A stretch of 64,000 nt of DNA from NCBI RefSeq assembly GCF_013372145.1, contig NZ_CP053827.1, positions 682,001-746,000 on the forward strand. Reading direction: 5' to 3'. This DNA comes from Campylobacter hyointestinalis subsp. hyointestinalis (GTDB taxonomy: Bacteria > Campylobacterota > Campylobacteria > Campylobacterales > Campylobacteraceae). Shown in pieces: positions 63,393-64,000 of this stretch (positions are counted from its first letter, which is position 1; every line of letters starts with the position of its first letter). The translations under genes were made by a program, and so were the position numbers. Below the pieces are notes generated by a model. The model searched no databases and was not told the DNA's origin. It worked only from the letters and a program-made list of their open reading frames with translations.

Positions 63393-63941
63393 TTAATTTT
63401 TACTTACATTTTTAAATAACTCCAATTTTAGCTCTGAATATCCATTCTTATCGCATGCTATATCTATTTTTATTAATTTTGGATTATTTTTTGTTAAATT
63501 TGTTGATGTTTTTTGCTGGTTTGCTCTTTGCGGACAAAGGCAGATAAATTGTTCTTTATTTTTAAAATCCAACTTTTTTGATTTTTTCATGTTATAAGCA
63601 TCACACAAGTAATGAAATAAAATTTTGCTGCTTTCACATTGTTTTAAGGCTTTATCAAGTGGATTTATATCATTTTTATATTCTGTATTATTGGATTTTA
63701 GTTCTACGAAAAAAACTTTACTATCGTCAAATACTATAAAATCACAAGAGGAAATAGCATCTTTGAATAATCCAGCTTTAAATTCATCTTTTTGTTTTAA
63801 AACAAAAAAATTGCCATATTTTTTTATGGCTATATGTCTAAATGTACTACCTTTTTTTTCTTTAATTTCATAAACGCCGTTATTTTCACATTTTAATTCT
63901 TCGCTTAAGAAACTATAAAAATCTTGTAAATCTTTTTTCAT
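63393..63941 (-). CDS. PD-(D/E)XK-like nuclease-fold hypothetical protein
   Basis: A 182-residue cytoplasmic protein. [21 protein letters not shown] carries the D-x(n)-E-x-K pattern of PD-(D/E)XK nucleases (Asp of CDF, then Glu and Lys of VELK), preceded by [20 protein letters not shown]. The C-terminal third is Lys/Asn-rich. The ATG overlaps the stop of the previous gene by 4 bp, so the two work together. Family name unknown; could be a defence or DNA-repair accessory, or an inactive fold. Confidence 0.6.
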   Translation of the reverse strand: MKKDLQDFYSFLSEELKCENNGVYEIKEKKGSTFRHIAIKKYGNFFVLKQKDEFKAGLFKDAISSCDFIVFDDSKVFFVELKSNNTEYKNDINPLDKALKQCESSKILFHYLCDAYNMKKSKKLDFKNKEQFICLCPQRANQQKTSTNLTKNNPKLIKIDIACDKNGYSELKLELFKNVSKN

Positions 63942-64000
63942 GATTGACTCTTTAAGATTTGTTCGTAAATTTTATCTTGAGTTCTATTTTGTTCGTTTAT
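63938..64000 (-). CDS. C-terminal end of an upstream partner gene (partial)
   Basis: The frame enters from the right edge and ends at 63938 after [20 protein letters not shown]. It overlaps the nuclease-like gene by ATGA. Nothing can be said about its function from 20 residues. Confidence 0.6.
   Translation of the reverse strand: MNEQNRTQDKIYEQILKSQS

Overview
The window is AT-rich, densely coding chromosomal DNA from an epsilonproteobacterium, most likely a Campylobacter of the fetus/hyointestinalis type. The evidence is gene content and gene order: ddl–phd-like–hydrolase–murF, ackA–pta, fliL–acpS, and a TorA-type reductase with a mono-haem cytochrome, all arranged as I remember them from Campylobacter. 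The species call is inference. I see no tRNA, rRNA, CRISPR array, insertion sequence or prophage.

Layout. 1–2.6 kb: cell-wall genes (end of ddl, an antitoxin-like gene behind a perfect palindrome, a hydrolase, murF). 2.6–5.4 kb: an autotransporter with a G9 tract inside its signal-peptide codons, a second G9 tract upstream, and a tandem repeat. 5.4–14.8 kb: housekeeping (ackA–pta, sigma-54 flgH, ilvBH, lpxD, dedA, nadCA). 14.8–23.2 kb: a respiratory island with a TMAO/DMSO reductase and its cytochrome, then a response regulator, a periplasmic solute-binding protein and a sensor kinase whose genes overlap, with a divergent porin. 23.3–29.2 kb: purU, trmL, a phosphodiesterase-fold protein, glyS and an adenine-N6 methyltransferase. 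29.4–33.2 kb: a fully decayed lyase–transporter–regulator operon.

33.3–37.8 kb: eight minus-strand genes, every one overlapping the next. They encode an unusual P1B-type ATPase with a YSC metal motif, two cysteine-free HMA-like domains, a possible ferritin-like membrane protein, several small Gly-zipper membrane proteins and a lipoprotein. I infer a metal-handling membrane platform; a ferrosome-type iron organelle operon is the leading idea. This is the most promising system in the window.

38–53.5 kb: a frameshifted M23 peptidase, a Met-rich periplasmic protein with a two-component system, a TRIC-type channel, argD, a FAH-family hydrolase, fliL–acpS, a metY–rrf2–cysK sulfur operon, hcp, a semialdehyde dehydrogenase, an EamA transporter, ydcH and argJ. 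53.5–58.3 kb: a very AT-rich accessory stretch of broken small genes and a frameshifted second autotransporter. 58.3–64 kb: an RCK potassium channel with atypical motifs, rpmB, the methionine ABC transporter metNI and metQ separated by thiD, and a PD-(D/E)XK-like protein behind a gene that runs off the window.

Themes. Sequence-level decay (frameshifts in T/A runs plus true in-frame stops) concentrates in 29.4–33.2, 38.4 and 53.5–57.7 kb. Homopolymer tracts in both autotransporters point to phase variation. Several regulator–target pairs sit side by side (tor-like three-component set, Rrf2 with cysK/metY, Met-rich protein with its two-component system).
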